The translations under genes and the position numbers were made by a program. Below the pieces are notes generated by a model. That model was not told the origin of the DNA, did not search any database, and worked only from the letters and a program-made list of their open reading frames with translations. Below are positions 49,994 to 58,368 of a stretch of 64,000 nucleotides of DNA, one piece after another (position 1 is the first letter of the stretch; each line of letters opens with the position of its first letter). Source of the stretch: CAYOSF01 sp964406605 (lineage in GTDB: Bacteria; Chloroflexota; Dehalococcoidia; DSTF01; RBG-16-68-14); assembly GCA_964406605.1 (NCBI GenBank), contig CAYOSF010000004.1, forward strand, positions 124,001-188,000, given 5' to 3'.

Positions 49994-52789
49994 TTAGCCG
50001 GGCCGCAAGCTGCCGATCAACCCCGCCTCCATCTGCAGAACGAGCAAGGCGTCCAACGAGCTGACCTGGCCGTCACCGTTCACGTCGGCGGCGTGCTGGC
50101 AGGACAGATACTCTGCCACGTCTGCCGAGAGCTGCAGGATCATCGTGGCGTCAAGGCTATCGACGGCGCCGTCGCAGCTTGCGTCTCCAAGCGCGGCGGG
50201 AGCCGGCGAGGAGATGAAGCCTCCGTCGGGTGCACAGTCCGTTGGCTCCCAATAAGAGCCGACCAGCACGCGGAAGTTGAAGGCATCGTCGCCGCCCAGG
50301 GCGGCCAGTGGAACGATCAGCGTGAGGAACGTTTCCTCATACTGAGCCACCGCGAACATTTCGATTGGGTCTGAATCCTGGTAGATGGGCACGAGCAGTC
50401 CGGTGCCGCCGAACGCCCCAACCGTGGTCTCGACTCCCAGCCCACCTGGGGCGGTACAGAAGCTGTCGTACGCGCCCTCATACCCGGATTCGGGGTCCTG
50501 GTCGATGTCGAAGCTGGCGAAAACATAGACGGACTCATCGGTGCCAGCGTCCGGCGGGTCTATCGGGCCGGCGAAATCGACGGTCAGACAGAACGTCTCG
50601 TCGTCTGAGCCGCCCGTGAGCGAAAGGATATCCGGCCGGGGATACTCGCTGGTCGGCGTGAAACCGAAGGTGTCGCCGGCTGGGTCCTCGACGGAGAACT
50701 GGGGAGCGGGGCACGGCGGGACGGCAAACGTGTCCAGGTTGAACACCAGGTTGCCGGAGGGATCGAGGGGAATCCCTCCGATGCCCGGGCTACCCGCCGT
50801 AGCGCTACGGCGCTCGTGCCACCCTCCCTCATCCGACGACGATACGGCCGAGTAGTACCAGTACTCGGACTCGACACCGCCCACCTGGAAGAAGTACGTG
50901 TGGCCTGCGGCGGCCTCGAAGGCGAGCATCGTATGCGGATAGGAAGGTCCGGCGCAGGCGACGGGCTCCAGGTCCAGCAGCGACGTGCCTTCGTAGGCCG
51001 CGATGAACGGACCGTAGAAGTCGCTGCCCTCAGTGTCCGCCAGCAGGTAGGTGTCCTCGTCCGGGGTGAAGCTGTACCAGACGGTGGAGATGGCGCCCGT
51101 CTCCTGTCCAAGGCAGTCCAGTGCCGGCTCATCGAGTTCGGTCGTGGCGGTGAGCGTATCGACGGTGTGGCTGAAGGGAAGAGCCGTGATGCCCAGTGCC
51201 TGGACGAAGTCGTCATTGGCCGGGGGGACGCCGGCGTCAAGGCTGAAGGTGAGGCCAAACGCCGTTGTGCCGAGGGAATAGTCCGAGGGGCTCACCTGGA
51301 AGTAGTATGTGCGGCCGGCGAGAGCCTGGAAGGCCAGCCTCGGTGCCGGCCATGGCACCAAGCCTGCTCCTCCCTCGTCGGGCGGGAGGTCCGGTATGAC
51401 GGTTGGCGGCGGACTGAACCCGCTCGCGCAGGCGACCTCAGCGAGGCCGAAGACGCTGTCCGTCCACACGCCCACCGTGGCCCCGGTTTCGCTACCGGTG
51501 GTGTCGACGACCAACAGTGCGTCCTCTTCCGGCTCAAAGGCGTACCAGACGGTCGATTCGACGGTGCTCGAGCAGCTCGCTGAGGGCTCGCCGAACTCGG
51601 TCGTCGCGGCGGCGGCGTCAACGGAGTCACTGAAAGGAAGCGCGGTGATGTCGGTTGCGTCGAGGAAATCATCGTTGTCGGGCGGAACTCCCGCGTGGAG
51701 GTTGAAGGTGAGGCTGGGGAGGGGGTCGCCGTAAGGGAACCCGCCCACCTGGAAGAGATAGGTCGTCCCTGCAGCAGCCGGGAAGACCGTCCTGGCGCCG
51801 TACGATGGTTCAACGGGGGTCGGCATGCCTGAGGGCTGCGCGTAGACGTAGGAGTAGCCGGCGGAACACGCGACCTCGGTCAACCTGGAGTCGCTTCCGG
51901 TCCAGACGGCCAGCACAGTGGAGAAATCGCTGCCGAGCGTGTCGGCGATGAGGACTGTGTCTTGTGCCGGAGTGAAGCTGTACCAGACGGTCGAGCTGGC
52001 CCCTCCATAGGAGCAGCTCGGCCTGGGCTCGCCGCGCTCCGTGGTCGCGTTCTTCATGGTAAGGGGACCGTCCGTGAACGGGAGCGCCGTAATGGTAGTC
52101 GCGTCGGCCTGGTCGTCGTTGCCGGGCGTGGTGCACGCCGGGTCCGCTTCGTCGGTGAGGCCGTCCAAGTCGTTGTCCAGTCCATCGCTGCAGGAGCCCG
52201 GGTTGGCGAGCTCGTGCTCAGGCGTGCTCGCCGGGTCGTTCGGGTCGGATCCGTACCGCTTCTCCGTTGCATCGTCGACCTCGTCGCCGTCGCTGTCGAC
52301 GGGCGCACAACCCGGGTCGTCGGCGTCCGTGAGGCCGTCCCCATCGTTGTCATAGCCGTCGCCGCAGAAGTAGATGGGGAAGAAGTAGTACTCGACCACC
52401 GCGTCGGCACGGGAGTCCTCCGGCATGCTGGCGGCGTCCTCCGGGTCCGATCCGAGAAAAGCCTCCACTTGGTCGGACGCCAGGTCCCCGTCGCTGTCCA
52501 TGCAGCCGGAGTCGCCCGTGTCTGTGAGGCCATCGAGGTCGTTGTCCTCGCCGTCGGAGCACACAGGAATCCCAGTGAACAGAACCACCAGGACATCCTC
52601 GGGGATGCTGTCGGGGTTCCCTGGGTCGGATCCGCCGATCTCCTCCAGGATGTCAATAGCCAAGTCGCCGTCCGTGTCGGTGGCGATTGCGCCGGCCGGC
52701 GGCGCATCCTGCTGTGCCCAAGCCACGGCGGCAAGTGCGGCGATCGCGACGGTGGCCGCGATCTTCAGTGCGTGCATGGACTTGCTCAT
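49994..52789 (-). CDS. Large secreted protein with Ca-binding, pre-peptidase-like and dockerin modules
   Basis: 931 residues from ATG 52789 (after GGAGGG), with signal peptide ending AVAWAQQ. First ~170 residues: thrombospondin-3/EF-like Asp-rich turns (DTDGDLAIDILEEIGGSDPGNPDSIPED, SDGEDNDLDGLTDTGDSGC...). Next, three repeats of about 155 residues starting NDDF..ATDITALPFS and containing STVWYSFTPDEDT and TYFFQVGG, like bacterial pre-peptidase C-terminal modules. Then a beta domain (PAPQFSVEDPAGDTFGF...) and a C-terminal dockerin (DASCDGAVDSLDATMILQL, DVNGDGQVSSLDALLVLQMEAG). A surface or secreted structural protein; no enzyme motif found. Confidence 0.85.
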   Translation of the reverse strand: MSKSMHALKIAATVAIAALAAVAWAQQDAPPAGAIATDTDGDLAIDILEEIGGSDPGNPDSIPEDVLVVLFTGIPVCSDGEDNDLDGLTDTGDSGCMDSDGDLASDQVEAFLGSDPEDAASMPEDSRADAVVEYYFFPIYFCGDGYDNDGDGLTDADDPGCAPVDSDGDEVDDATEKRYGSDPNDPASTPEHELANPGSCSDGLDNDLDGLTDEADPACTTPGNDDQADATTITALPFTDGPLTMKNATTERGEPRPSCSYGGASSTVWYSFTPAQDTVLIADTLGSDFSTVLAVWTGSDSRLTEVACSAGYSYVYAQPSGMPTPVEPSYGARTVFPAAAGTTYLFQVGGFPYGDPLPSLTFNLHAGVPPDNDDFLDATDITALPFSDSVDAAAATTEFGEPSASCSSTVESTVWYAFEPEEDALLVVDTTGSETGATVGVWTDSVFGLAEVACASGFSPPPTVIPDLPPDEGGAGLVPWPAPRLAFQALAGRTYYFQVSPSDYSLGTTAFGLTFSLDAGVPPANDDFVQALGITALPFSHTVDTLTATTELDEPALDCLGQETGAISTVWYSFTPDEDTYLLADTEGSDFYGPFIAAYEGTSLLDLEPVACAGPSYPHTMLAFEAAAGHTYFFQVGGVESEYWYYSAVSSSDEGGWHERRSATAGSPGIGGIPLDPSGNLVFNLDTFAVPPCPAPQFSVEDPAGDTFGFTPTSEYPRPDILSLTGGSDDETFCLTVDFAGPIDPPDAGTDESVYVFASFDIDQDPESGYEGAYDSFCTAPGGLGVETTVGAFGGTGLLVPIYQDSDPIEMFAVAQYEETFLTLIVPLAALGGDDAFNFRVLVGSYWEPTDCAPDGGFISSPAPAALGDASCDGAVDSLDATMILQLSADVAEYLSCQHAADVNGDGQVSSLDALLVLQMEAGLIGSLRPG

Positions 52790-53034
52790 GACCGACCCTC
52801 CTTCCATGCTGTTCCGAATCGCAGCGAGAGCCGTGGGGCACCGGAAGACATCCGGAGGATCAGCGCTGCGTCGATCTTGGTGGAACGCTAGCACTCCGTC
52901 GTAGCGCTGTCAACGTCTCGTTCTGCTCCGTTCACGGCTTCGCACGCACCTCAGCCGGGGTGCCATCGACCTCTTGGCGATCACCCTGCGCTGGCCTAAC
53001 CTGGGCGTCTGACCGCAGAGAGAAGGCGAGCGAT

Positions 53035-53529
53035 ATGACCATCCGCCCCTACGACCCCAAGGACCGCCCCCGCGCCCTCCAGGTCCTCAAGGACCACCGC
53101 GCCATCGACGACCCCTCCAACCACATCCTCGTCACCGACGGCGCCGAAGAAGGCCTCGCCCTCTGGCACCAACCCTCCGCCGGGCCCGGCCTCCTCGCCA
53201 TCGTCCACGCGCCCAACAACCGCACCCTCTTCTACCAGCTCGCCCTCCAAGCCTGCGAGCGCGCCATCGAAGCCGGCCTCACCCAAGGGTACTTCCAGAT
53301 CCACGACGTAAGGCTCCTGGACCGCCTTCAGCGCGATTTCAACATCAACCCCGTACCGGAGGGCCGGGAGCCCAACACCGCCCTGAGCTCGCCGAAGGGG
53401 CCCGGCGCCCCTACCTCCTGGACCGTCGCCGTCGACCTCCTCGACGCCAGAGACCAGCTCCTCGAGGTCCTCGCCGTCCTCCAAGGCCGCCGCCCTCAGC
53501 CCGCCGAAGGGGGCTGCACAGGTGGCTGA
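53035..53529 (+). CDS. Hypothetical protein opening the phage-tail-like island
   Basis: 164 residues. MTIRPYDPKDRPRALQVLKDHRAID... GLLAIVHAPNNRTLFYQLALQACERAIEAGLTQGYFQIHD faintly resembles a GNAT fold but lacks a clear acetyl-CoA loop. From here to about 58060 third positions are mostly C (CTC, GCC, ATC), unlike the G-ended host genes. Two copies of the dispersed CCCTGAGC..CCGAAGGG repeat lie in its 3' third. Its end overlaps the next start by 8 bp. Confidence 0.6.
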   Translation: MTIRPYDPKDRPRALQVLKDHRAIDDPSNHILVTDGAEEGLALWHQPSAGPGLLAIVHAPNNRTLFYQLALQACERAIEAGLTQGYFQIHDVRLLDRLQRDFNINPVPEGREPNTALSSPKGPGAPTSWTVAVDLLDARDQLLEVLAVLQGRRPQPAEGGCTGG

Positions 53530-54268
53530 CGTCAGGGTCTACGCCTCGATCGACGCCTACATCAACGGCAAGTCACCCAACGCCAACTACGGATCCCAAA
53601 CCTACTGCGCCGCCGGCGAGCTCTACGTCGGCGGCGCCAAGTCCAACTGGTGGCGCGCCATCGCCGACTTCGACGTCTCACCACTCCAAGGCCTCGACCT
53701 CACCTCCCTCAAGATGCGCTTCAACCGCACCGCCCTCACCGGCCAACCCTTCGACGCCTACCTCTCACGCTGCACCAGGCCCGGCCAGTGGACCGAGAAC
53801 GGCGTCACCTGGAACAACTACGACGGCGTCAACCCCTGGACCACCGCCGGCGGCGACTTCGACGACACCGGCCCCCCGGCCAAGATCACCTTCACCGTCT
53901 CCGAGGACGGCCTCGCCGACATCGACGACCAGCTCCTCCTCGACTTCCTCCAGGACGCCATCGACAACCGCTCCGGCGTCCTCTCCTGCATCATCCGCAA
54001 CGCCGACGAGGGCCCCGGCGTCAGCCAGTACACCGCCTGGCGCACCAAGGAGTCCGCAGACCCCGACCGCTGGTCACTCATCGCCCAGCTCGCCAGCACC
54101 TACACGCCCACCGTCCAGCCACGCAGAACCGCGGGAGCCCACATGGGAGTGCGCCGGCCGCGGTCCCCCGGCCGCGCTCGCCCGCCGGCCGAACCATCCC
54201 GCGGCCGTCGCCCCCCCCAAGGGCACCGCCCTGAGCCAGCCGAAGGGAGGAAGCCATGGGCACCCTAG
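53522..54268 (+). CDS. DNRLRE-domain protein
   Basis: 248 residues from GTG 53522. The first ~190 residues are a beta-sandwich of the DNRLRE type: VRVYASIDAYINGKSPNANYGSQTYCAAGELYVGG... RAIADFDVSPLQGLDLTSLKMRF... QWTENGVTWNNYDG... YTAWRTKESADPDRWSLI. Such domains are found in adhesins and in virion fibres. The last ~50 residues are basic and Pro-rich, derived in part from dispersed repeat sequence (PEPAEG), overlapping the next start. Probably a structural or fibre protein of the island. Confidence 0.7.
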   Translation: MADVRVYASIDAYINGKSPNANYGSQTYCAAGELYVGGAKSNWWRAIADFDVSPLQGLDLTSLKMRFNRTALTGQPFDAYLSRCTRPGQWTENGVTWNNYDGVNPWTTAGGDFDDTGPPAKITFTVSEDGLADIDDQLLLDFLQDAIDNRSGVLSCIIRNADEGPGVSQYTAWRTKESADPDRWSLIAQLASTYTPTVQPRRTAGAHMGVRRPRSPGRARPPAEPSRGRRPPQGHRPEPAEGRKPWAP

Positions 54269-54900
54269 CCGACATCGTCGAGCTCGTCAGGCTCGACCTC
54301 CGTGACCCCACCGACGCCATCTGGTCCGACGCCCAGCTCCAAAGACACGTACAACGCGCCGTCCACGAGTACTCCCTCGTCAACCCGCAGGAAAAGAAGG
54401 CCACCATCCAGAACGACAACAACGCCCGCACCATCTCCCTCTCCACCATCACCGACCGCATCCGCATCGTCGCCGTCGAGTTCCCCGTCGGCGAGTACCC
54501 ACCCGAGTACGTCCCCTTCTTCACCTGGGCAACCACCCTCACCATGGACCTCGCCTACGCTCCCTCCGGCCAGGCCAACGCCTACGTCTACTACCACGCC
54601 GAGCACACCATCAACGGCACCACCACCCTCCCCCCAACCCACAACAACATCATCGCCAACGGCGCCGCCGGCTACGCAGCACTCGAGCTCACCGCCGACA
54701 CCGCCAACAAGGTCAACGTCGGCGGACAAGACGCCTGGGGTCGCTACGCCGACTTCGCCAACCAGCGCCTCGACGACTTCCACCGCCAGCTCCGCCAGAT
54801 CGCCGAGGCCTACCAGAACCGCCTCCACTCCTCACGCCTCTACTCTCCCACGCAGGGCACCAGGCTCACCAGCCAGACCACCGACCCGGGCCCGCCATGA
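54256..54900 (+). CDS. Phage adaptor/connector-like protein
   Basis: 214 residues. The N-terminal helices MGTLADIVELVRLDLRDPTDAIWSDAQLQRHVQRAVHEYS match the style of head-tail adaptor proteins (gp6-like), followed by a beta-rich middle (TISLSTITDRIRIVAVEFPVGEYPPEYVPFFTWATTLTMDLAYAPSGQANAYVYYHAEH) and a C-terminal helix pair. Overlaps the next start (ATGA). No terminase or portal lies beside it, so the head genes are missing or elsewhere. Confidence 0.65.
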   Translation: MGTLADIVELVRLDLRDPTDAIWSDAQLQRHVQRAVHEYSLVNPQEKKATIQNDNNARTISLSTITDRIRIVAVEFPVGEYPPEYVPFFTWATTLTMDLAYAPSGQANAYVYYHAEHTINGTTTLPPTHNNIIANGAAGYAALELTADTANKVNVGGQDAWGRYADFANQRLDDFHRQLRQIAEAYQNRLHSSRLYSPTQGTRLTSQTTDPGPP

Positions 54901-55268
54901 ACACGCTACGCCCTGAGCGCGTCGAAGGCCGCGCGCGAAGATCGATCTCTTCTCTTCTAAAGAAAGTGAGCAAGGTGATCCATCCATCAATCCATCCATC
55001 CATCAGATCAGATCATCAGACCAGATCAGATCATCAGATCAGATCATCAGATCCGCGCCCGTGGGCGCCGCCACGGCTCCGCCGCCGCCTCGCGCACGCG
55101 TGGGTCCGCACCGCCCATCGCTGCTGGTACTGCCACCACCCCGGATACCTCACCGGCTGCGGCTGCGGCGGCCGCTACCACCCCGAGTGCTGGCCCGAGC
55201 ACTCCTGCCGCTCGCCCTTCACCTACCCAAAGCCCATCCCCCGCCGCAAGCCCATGCCCCTCGACTGA
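54897..55268 (+). CDS. Cys/His-rich zinc-binding-like protein with microsatellite
   Basis: 123 residues. The C-terminal half HRCWYCHHPGYLTGCGCGGRYHPECWPEHSCRSPF contains nine Cys/His arranged like a PHD/RING-type double zinc site. The N-terminal third is encoded by an in-frame tandem repeat of ATCC and ATCAGATC units (54979-55056), giving low-complexity SIHPSIRSDHQTRSDHQIRS. The start may therefore lie further in; ATG 54897 overlaps the preceding stop. Function unknown. Confidence 0.55.
   Translation: MNTLRPERVEGRARRSISSLLKKVSKVIHPSIHPSIRSDHQTRSDHQIRSSDPRPWAPPRLRRRLAHAWVRTAHRCWYCHHPGYLTGCGCGGRYHPECWPEHSCRSPFTYPKPIPRRKPMPLD
54979..55056 (+). repeat. Microsatellite of ATCC and ATCAGATC units
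   Basis: Starts with repeated ATCC, then alternating CAGATC/ATCATCAGATC up to about 55053. AT content is far above that of the surroundings. Lies inside a coding frame, where length change could shift translation. Confidence 0.8.
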
Positions 55269-55269
55269 C

Positions 55270-55368
55270 ATGCGCTCGCTCTACGACGCCGCCCGCCTCC
55301 TACTAGCAGCCACCTGGCTCATCACCGGCGCCCTCGCTACCGCCGACTTCCTCCGTCACGCCCTATGA
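55270..55368 (+). CDS. Tiny membrane protein (32 aa)
   Basis: Single hydrophobic helix (YDAARLLLAATWLITGALATADFL) with charged ends. It starts 1 bp after the preceding stop and its TGA overlaps the next ATG, so it is embedded in the gene chain. Size and position would suit a small holin-like or membrane peptide of a phage, but nothing more can be said. Confidence 0.5.
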   Translation: MRSLYDAARLLLAATWLITGALATADFLRHAL

Positions 55369-57305
55369 GAAGCCTCACCGGAACCCTCCTAGCCGCCCAG
55401 AAGGCCGCCTCCGGGATCCCCTACGTGCGCACCGTCGTCCAGGACACCATCCGCGACATGTACCACCTACGCTTCGCTCAGGTCTACTCCTCCGCCGCGG
55501 ACGACCTCCCCCACGACGCGGCCGCGGACGGCACCTACCTACACCGCGTATCCATGGGCTCCGACGGCTACGCCTACTACGAGCGCGACCCCGGATCCGG
55601 CTGGACCCAGATGTCCTCCGCGGCGGACGCCGACCGCGTCGCCGTCGCCGCCGTCAACGACACCCGCGTGATCGTCGTCTACAACCGAGGGACCTCGCTC
55701 TACTTCCGCGAGTCCACCGACCAGGGCGGCTCCTTCGGCGGCGAAACCCTGATCCTCGACGACGGCGTCCAGCCCACCTGCCTCGCCGTCGAGTACAAGA
55801 CCTCCGCCGGCGACCTGGTCGTCGTCTGGGAGAAGTCCACCGACCTACGCCGCATCCGCAGGACGTCCGGCGCGTTCGGCGCGGCCGCCACCTGGTCGCT
55901 CTCCGCCAACTCCATCAACGGCGTCGACGTCACGCTCTACGGCGACTTCCTCATCGCCCTCACCGGCACCGATACCGACGGCCGCCCCACGCTCTGGACC
56001 TGCGTCCTCGGCAACGGCCTGCCCACCACCCTCGACTCCTGGGCCCAGCTCTACATCGCCAACCAGGCCGAGGCAGACGAGGACGTCACCTTCCAGGCGC
56101 CCTTCATCGATCTGATCGATACCTTCCGCCTCACCTACGTCGAGGTCTTCGCCGGCACGCCCAACTACAAACGCACCTACAACACGCTCCGGCCCGACGG
56201 CGACCGCCCCGGCGCCGACTGGGAGTGGCAAGACCCCACCCCGCTCGACAACACGTCCACCCACGGCTACGCCGTCACCTACGGACTCGCCGCCGGCAAC
56301 GCCATCCTCTCCCGCCCCGCCCAGGTCCTCCATGCCTCGGTATCCGTCACCTCCCTGGACATGAGCGCCGACCTGGTCGACGCCACGATCGAGGAGCGCG
56401 ACGGCATCAGGCAGCGCGCCGAGCTCGTCTTCAACAACGCCGCCGGCCAGTACGCCGGCCCGCCGGCCCCCATCGAGCTGGGCCACTGCGTCGATATCGG
56501 CCTCGGCTACGGCGCCGAGTACTCCCGCCCACCACGTCAGTCAATCGTCGGCTGGGAGTACCGGAGGGACGGCGGTCGCTCGCTCTTCGCCCTCTTCACC
56601 AGGGGTACCGACTACTGGCTCGACCGCTCCCGCCCGCGCACCACGATCCAGTACGCCTCCACCAAGTCCCTCGTGCAGATCGTCAGGGGCGCCGCACTCC
56701 GCGCCGGCATCCAGCTCCTCAACCTCTCCAGCTCCACCAGAGCCAACACCTTCGCCCTCTCCTGGACGATTCACCCCCACCAGTCCAGCCTCCACGCCCT
56801 CGAGGCCGCCCTCGAGCTCATGCCCGATATCTACGTCAACACCGCCACCTCCTTCGGTATCGGCGTCCTGGAGCCCGAGGCCTCGGAGTCCGCCGACTAC
56901 ACCTACGGCACAGACCACGCCGTCTACCACTCCCGCACCCGCTCCGAGCCCGCGGCCGCGGTGGCGGAGATCCTCGCGGTGGACGTCCTCGGCCAGGCCT
57001 TCGACTTCGACCTCATCAACCACGACAAGCCCCTCGAGGACCGGCGCCGCGACCCCCACGCCACCGCCTACGCCGACGCCGACGACCACGCCGACGCACG
57101 ACTCCGCAAGGCCCAGCTCCGCAAAGACCTCGGCTACCTCATCACCCCGCCCAACTGCGGCCTCCAGTGCGGCGACGTCATCGCCTACGGCGACCAGCTC
57201 GTCAGCTCATCCCAGCTCACGGCCCGCGTCACCGGCATCACCACCCGGTACCGACGCGCCGCCGTCCCCCTCTACGACCAGAAGCTCACCCTAGGAGGAC
57301 TCTAG
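55365..57305 (+). CDS. Phage tail-like structural protein with propeller N terminus
   Basis: 646 residues. The first ~330 residues show sialidase-like repeats (MGSDGYAYYERDPGSGW, RVIVVYNRGTSLYFRESTDQGGSFGGETLILDDG, GDLVVVWEKSTDLRRIRRTSG, GDFLIALTGTDTDGRPTLW), probably a propeller. From about 340 to the end it resembles phage tail hub/baseplate proteins (SVTSLDMSADLVDATIEERDGIRQRAELVFNNAAGQY... IGLGYGAEYSRPPRQSIVGWEYRRDGG... LITPPNCGLQCGDVIAYGDQLV). Likely part of a tail tip that binds the cell surface. Strong C-ended codon bias. Confidence 0.7.
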   Translation: MRSLTGTLLAAQKAASGIPYVRTVVQDTIRDMYHLRFAQVYSSAADDLPHDAAADGTYLHRVSMGSDGYAYYERDPGSGWTQMSSAADADRVAVAAVNDTRVIVVYNRGTSLYFRESTDQGGSFGGETLILDDGVQPTCLAVEYKTSAGDLVVVWEKSTDLRRIRRTSGAFGAAATWSLSANSINGVDVTLYGDFLIALTGTDTDGRPTLWTCVLGNGLPTTLDSWAQLYIANQAEADEDVTFQAPFIDLIDTFRLTYVEVFAGTPNYKRTYNTLRPDGDRPGADWEWQDPTPLDNTSTHGYAVTYGLAAGNAILSRPAQVLHASVSVTSLDMSADLVDATIEERDGIRQRAELVFNNAAGQYAGPPAPIELGHCVDIGLGYGAEYSRPPRQSIVGWEYRRDGGRSLFALFTRGTDYWLDRSRPRTTIQYASTKSLVQIVRGAALRAGIQLLNLSSSTRANTFALSWTIHPHQSSLHALEAALELMPDIYVNTATSFGIGVLEPEASESADYTYGTDHAVYHSRTRSEPAAAVAEILAVDVLGQAFDFDLINHDKPLEDRRRDPHATAYADADDHADARLRKAQLRKDLGYLITPPNCGLQCGDVIAYGDQLVSSSQLTARVTGITTRYRRAAVPLYDQKLTLGGL

Positions 57306-57532
57306 TGAACCGCCCGCCGGCTTGCCCCGCCTACAGACCCATCCACCCCAACCCCGGCAACCCGCCCGTCTGCATCAAGCCCGCCGGCCACGCCGGCCCT
57401 CACCTCTTCGCACGCTACCTCTCCGTCAACCAGATCGACACACCACGACACCGCAGCCCCAGACTCGAAACACCCCCGGATCCCCCGGCGCCGGCAGGTC
57501 CTGCAGCGCCTAGACACAGATCGAGAGCGTAA
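57305..57532 (+). CDS. Small CCHH-type protein, copy 1
   Basis: 75 residues from GTG 57305, which overlaps the previous stop. CPAYRPIHPNPGNPPVCIKPAGHAGPHLFARY: two Cys and two His spaced for a zinc ion, then a Pro-rich tail. The block CIKP..H.G.HLFARY is repeated in the next protein. Confidence 0.5.
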   Translation: MNRPPACPAYRPIHPNPGNPPVCIKPAGHAGPHLFARYLSVNQIDTPRHRSPRLETPPDPPAPAGPAAPRHRSRA

Positions 57533-57533
57533 C

Positions 57534-57704
57534 ATGACCCCACACCTGCCGCCCGTCCTCCCACCCCACCAACGCCGCTGCCCCCAAAGAAAGCAAGACG
57601 CCTCCGGAAGCTGGCGCTGCATCAAGCCGCCCAACCACCGCGGTGCCCACCTCTTCGCCCGCTACCGCCGCACGGCCACGCTCACCGGACAGGACCGCCC
57701 ATGA
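57534..57704 (+). CDS. Small CCHH-type protein, copy 2
   Basis: 56 residues from ATG 57534. CPQRKQDASGSWRCIKPPNHRGAHLFARYRR shows the same Cys-Cys-His-His pattern and HLFARY block as the preceding protein, so the two are tandem paralogues. Its TGA overlaps the next ATG. Confidence 0.5.
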   Translation: MTPHLPPVLPPHQRRCPQRKQDASGSWRCIKPPNHRGAHLFARYRRTATLTGQDRP

Positions 57705-57934
57705 CCCCCGACCCGCGACCCCCGACCCTCGTCCCCGGCATCCTCCGCGCCTTCGACGCCGGCACCTACACCGCCCGCGTCACCCTCAAGGGCTCCATCC
57801 ACATGTCCCTCGCCTCCCTCCCCACCACCAGGGGCATCGCCGCCGGCGACATGATCGCCGGCCGCAACGTCGCCGTCCTCATCCTCGACCACACCAAAGC
57901 CACCGACGCCGTCGTCATCGCCGTATGGACCTAG
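57701..57934 (+). CDS. Small phage-like beta protein
   Basis: 77 residues. LVPGILRAFDAGTYTARVTLKGSIHMSLASLPTTRGIAAGDMIAGRNVAVLILDHTKATDAVVIAVW reads as a small all-beta barrel of the kind found in baseplate or tail proteins (OB-like, with a G-x-x-V/I-R-x-F-D start). The stop overlaps the lysin start by 10 bp. Confidence 0.6.
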   Translation: MTPDPRPPTLVPGILRAFDAGTYTARVTLKGSIHMSLASLPTTRGIAAGDMIAGRNVAVLILDHTKATDAVVIAVWT

Positions 57935-58368
57935 TCAGAGCCGTCGACGTCTCCGAGTTCACCGGCCCCATCCACCCCGCCTGGTGGCGCTCCCTCAAAC
58001 GCAACCACGACGTCCAGGCCGCCATCATCCAGTGCTGGGGCGGCGGCTACGTCCCCGGGCGGAAGGTGGCGGCTGGTATAATGGCTGGCGTAATGAGGGA
58101 TACTAGGCTCACCAAGACGGCCAAGGGATCAAGGAGACGGCAACCAACGGCATCGAGAAGTACTCGGGCTGCCGAAGGCAAGCGCCACGCGAGCCGCAGG
58201 ACCGTGGGACGGTACATCAGTCAAGGCGGGACGGGTTCGTCCAGAGGACTTGCTGTCACCAATAGTGGACGAGCGAGCGGAAGGACGGGGCGATCGAGGG
58301 TGACAGAGGCGGGGCATGCGGTGGTACTACTGCACGGGCGAGCTCTGAAGGAACTCGAGAAGCACTAA
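57925..58368 (+). CDS. Cut-off GH25-type lysin fused to putative antitoxin
   Basis: 147 residues. Residues 1-45 (MDLVRAVDVSEFTGPIHPAWW... NHDVQAAIIQCWGGGYVPGR) are the start of a GH25-like muramidase, with the catalytic-site Asp in the DVSEF segment. At about 58060 the codon usage and sequence change abruptly and a frame continues through a TATAAT box (58077-58082) into 91 basic residues starting at ATG 58093. The lysin is therefore truncated; the second part is more likely expressed from its own promoter as the partner of the Doc toxin. Confidence 0.55.
   Translation: MDLVRAVDVSEFTGPIHPAWWRSLKRNHDVQAAIIQCWGGGYVPGRKVAAGIMAGVMRDTRLTKTAKGSRRRQPTASRSTRAAEGKRHASRRTVGRYISQGGTGSSRGLAVTNSGRASGRTGRSRVTEAGHAVVLLHGRALKELEKH
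58077..58082 (+). promoter_or_regulatory. -10 box of the toxin-antitoxin module
   Basis: Consensus TATAAT ten bases before ATG 58093, just after the junction where the phage-like sequence ends. Confidence 0.6.
58093..58368 (+). CDS. Putative antitoxin of the Doc module
   Basis: 91 residues, basic and Ser-rich (MRDTRLTKTAKGSRRRQPTAS...), ending VTEAGHAVVLLHGRALKELEKH. No Phd or ribbon-helix-helix signature is recognised; the call rests on its place directly before the toxin gene, which starts at TTG 58369 right after its stop, and on its own promoter. It is in frame with the lysin fragment upstream. Confidence 0.4.
   Translation: MRDTRLTKTAKGSRRRQPTASRSTRAAEGKRHASRRTVGRYISQGGTGSSRGLAVTNSGRASGRTGRSRVTEAGHAVVLLHGRALKELEKH

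Noticed and set aside
54979..55056. Possible CRISPR-like array
   Set aside because: Units are only 4-11 bp and contiguous, with no spacers; a microsatellite.
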